A stretch of 5,671 nt of DNA, from assembly GCA_902783085.1 (NCBI GenBank), contig CACZPT010000176.1, positions 1 to 5,671 of the forward strand, written 5' to 3'. The stretch is from an uncultured Methanobrevibacter sp. GTDB lineage: Archaea; Methanobacteriota; Methanobacteria; Methanobacteriales; Methanobacteriaceae. How positions within the stretch are numbered: the stretch's first letter is position 1; the number at the start of each line of letters is the position of its first letter. The notes under the pieces are model-generated. The model was not told where the DNA came from and did not search any database. It was given only the letters and a program-made list of their open reading frames with translations. A program made the position numbers and the translations under genes. This document shows, piece by piece, positions 4,538-5,671 of the stretch.

Positions 4538-5671
4538 TTATTCCCCATCACAATAATCATTTAATGATTTAACACTGATTTTATTATTTTGAACTGCTTC
4601 TATCGCATTTAAAGCTGCTCTTGCACCTGAAAGTGTTGTAACATATGGAATTCCAAGTTCAATAGCTAAACGTCTAATAATATAACCGTCCTTTGCAGAT
4701 TGTTTTCCTTCAGATGTGTTAATAATTAAATCAATTTCTTTATCTAAAATAGCATCACGTATATTAGGTGAACCTTGTGAAACTTTTTTGATTTTTCCGA
4801 TTTCAACATTTCCTGCTGAATCTGCAGTTCCTGATGTTGCAACTAGTTCAAATCCTAATGTAGCTGCTTTTTCTGCAATTGGTCTGATTTTTTTCTTATC
4901 TGTTTCTTTTACACTGATAAATATCTTACCTTCTTTTGGTAAATCCATATTTGCAGCAAGCTGTGATTTATAAAATGCCATTCCAAAGTTTTCATCAATT
5001 CCTATACTCTCACCGGTAGATTTCATTTCTGGGCCTAGAACTGTATCTGATTCAGGTAGTTTTAGGAATGGGAAAACAGATTCTTTAACAGCAACATGAT
5101 CTATTTTAATTTCTTTAGTTAAATCAAAGTCTTTTAACTTAGCACCATTCATAATCCATGTAGCAACTTTAGCTAATGGAACACCAATAGCTTTACTTAC
5201 AAATGGAACAGTCCTACTTGCACGAGGATTTGCTTCGATAATATAAACCATTTCTTCATCAAGTTTAACAGCATATTGAATATTCATTAAACCTTTAACA
5301 TCTAATTCTAATGCTAATTTTGTTGAATTTTCACGAATAGTGTTTAAGATATGTTCTGGAATAGTTTGAGGTGGAATTACACATGCTGAGTCTCCTGAGT
5401 GAACACCCGCTTCTTCGATGTGTTCCATGATTCCTGCAATGAATACTTCTTCACCATCACATAAAATATCCACATCCAATTCAATAGCATCCTCTAAAAA
5501 CTTATCTACCAAAATAGGGTGTTCAGGAGATACTTTTACAGCTTCTTTCATATATTCTTCAAGTTCGTTGTTATCATAAACAATTTCCATTGCTCTTCCA
5601 CCAATTACATAAGATGGACGTACAAGAACTGGGAATGTGATTTTTTCTGCAATTTCACGGGCTTCATCAAA
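4538..5671 (-). CDS. carB: Carbamoyl phosphate synthetase large subunit, C-terminal part
   Basis: This is the large subunit of carbamoyl phosphate synthetase, which makes carbamoyl phosphate from bicarbonate, ammonia and two ATP for pyrimidine and arginine synthesis. The window holds the last 377 residues of a protein usually about 1,060 long. The frame is open to the right edge, and FPVLVRPSYVIGGRAMEIVY (16-35) shows the gene continues before the Met at 5590. Residues 1 to about 240 are the end of the second ATP-grasp domain, with GIMEHIEEAGVHSGDSAC (80-97) and ATP/metal ligands Q132, E146 and N148 in NPRASRTVPFVSK. GPEMKSTGE follows at 213-221. Residues about 248-357 are the MGS-like regulatory domain, with ATSGTA, NTSEGKQSAKDGYIIRR and PYVTTLSGARAAL. 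The key residues are intact. Some methanogens encode CarB as two polypeptides, and this window cannot show which form applies. The small subunit carA is not in view. Confidence 0.98.
   Translation of the reverse strand, partial: FDEAREIAEKITFPVLVRPSYVIGGRAMEIVYDNNELEEYMKEAVKVSPEHPILVDKFLEDAIELDVDILCDGEEVFIAGIMEHIEEAGVHSGDSACVIPPQTIPEHILNTIRENSTKLALELDVKGLMNIQYAVKLDEEMVYIIEANPRASRTVPFVSKAIGVPLAKVATWIMNGAKLKDFDLTKEIKIDHVAVKESVFPFLKLPESDTVLGPEMKSTGESIGIDENFGMAFYKSQLAANMDLPKEGKIFISVKETDKKKIRPIAEKAATLGFELVATSGTADSAGNVEIGKIKKVSQGSPNIRDAILDKEIDLIINTSEGKQSAKDGYIIRRLAIELGIPYVTTLSGARAALNAIEAVQNNKISVKSLNDYCDGE

Noticed and set aside
4716..4973. Plus-strand open frame inside carB
   Set aside because: It is antisense to the conserved regulatory domain of CarB.

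Overview
The window is strongly AT-rich and reads like a chromosomal segment of a methanogenic archaeon of the Methanobacteriales, most like Methanobrevibacter. This is an inference. It rests on the AT-rich codon use, short oligo-T tracts after genes, Shine-Dalgarno (SD) sequences of the GGAGG and GGTGAT type, and small zinc-ribbon proteins with Asn/Lys-rich linkers. No rRNA or tRNA is present to confirm it.

Layout, left to right. (1) Positions 1-161 hold no intact gene, but contain a short GC-richer stretch (61-117) with several small hairpins. (2) Positions 162-455 (+) hold the C-terminal half of a GNAT acetyltransferase with no start codon, behind a TAA-TAG pair. (3) Positions 1929-456 (-) form a probable two-gene operon: a DnaQ-like DEDDh 3'-5' exonuclease, then a six-TM voltage-gated-type K+ channel with filter TTVGYGD. 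The exonuclease frame has no ATG, GTG or TTG before its first catalytic motif and seems to begin at ATT. (4) Positions 1957-2236 are an intergenic region between divergent genes. (5) Positions 2252-3831 (+) hold a double zinc-ribbon protein tightly followed by a YczE/YyaS-type membrane protein, ending at an A6T6 tract. (6) Positions 3938-4522 (+) encode a protein with two related 34-residue modules and a C-terminal zinc ribbon, again with no canonical start at its true N-terminus. (7) Positions 5671-4538 (-) are the C-terminal 377 residues of the carbamoyl phosphate synthetase large subunit, CarB, which runs off the right edge.

No CRISPR array, intact insertion sequence or recognisable defence system was seen. 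CarB is a housekeeping enzyme of pyrimidine and arginine synthesis. The other genes look like lineage-specific accessory genes without an obvious common pathway. The most useful observations are the two genes whose reading frames begin without a canonical start codon, each of which a start-codon-based gene call would truncate at a functionally important place, and the two independent internal duplications in the zinc-ribbon proteins.
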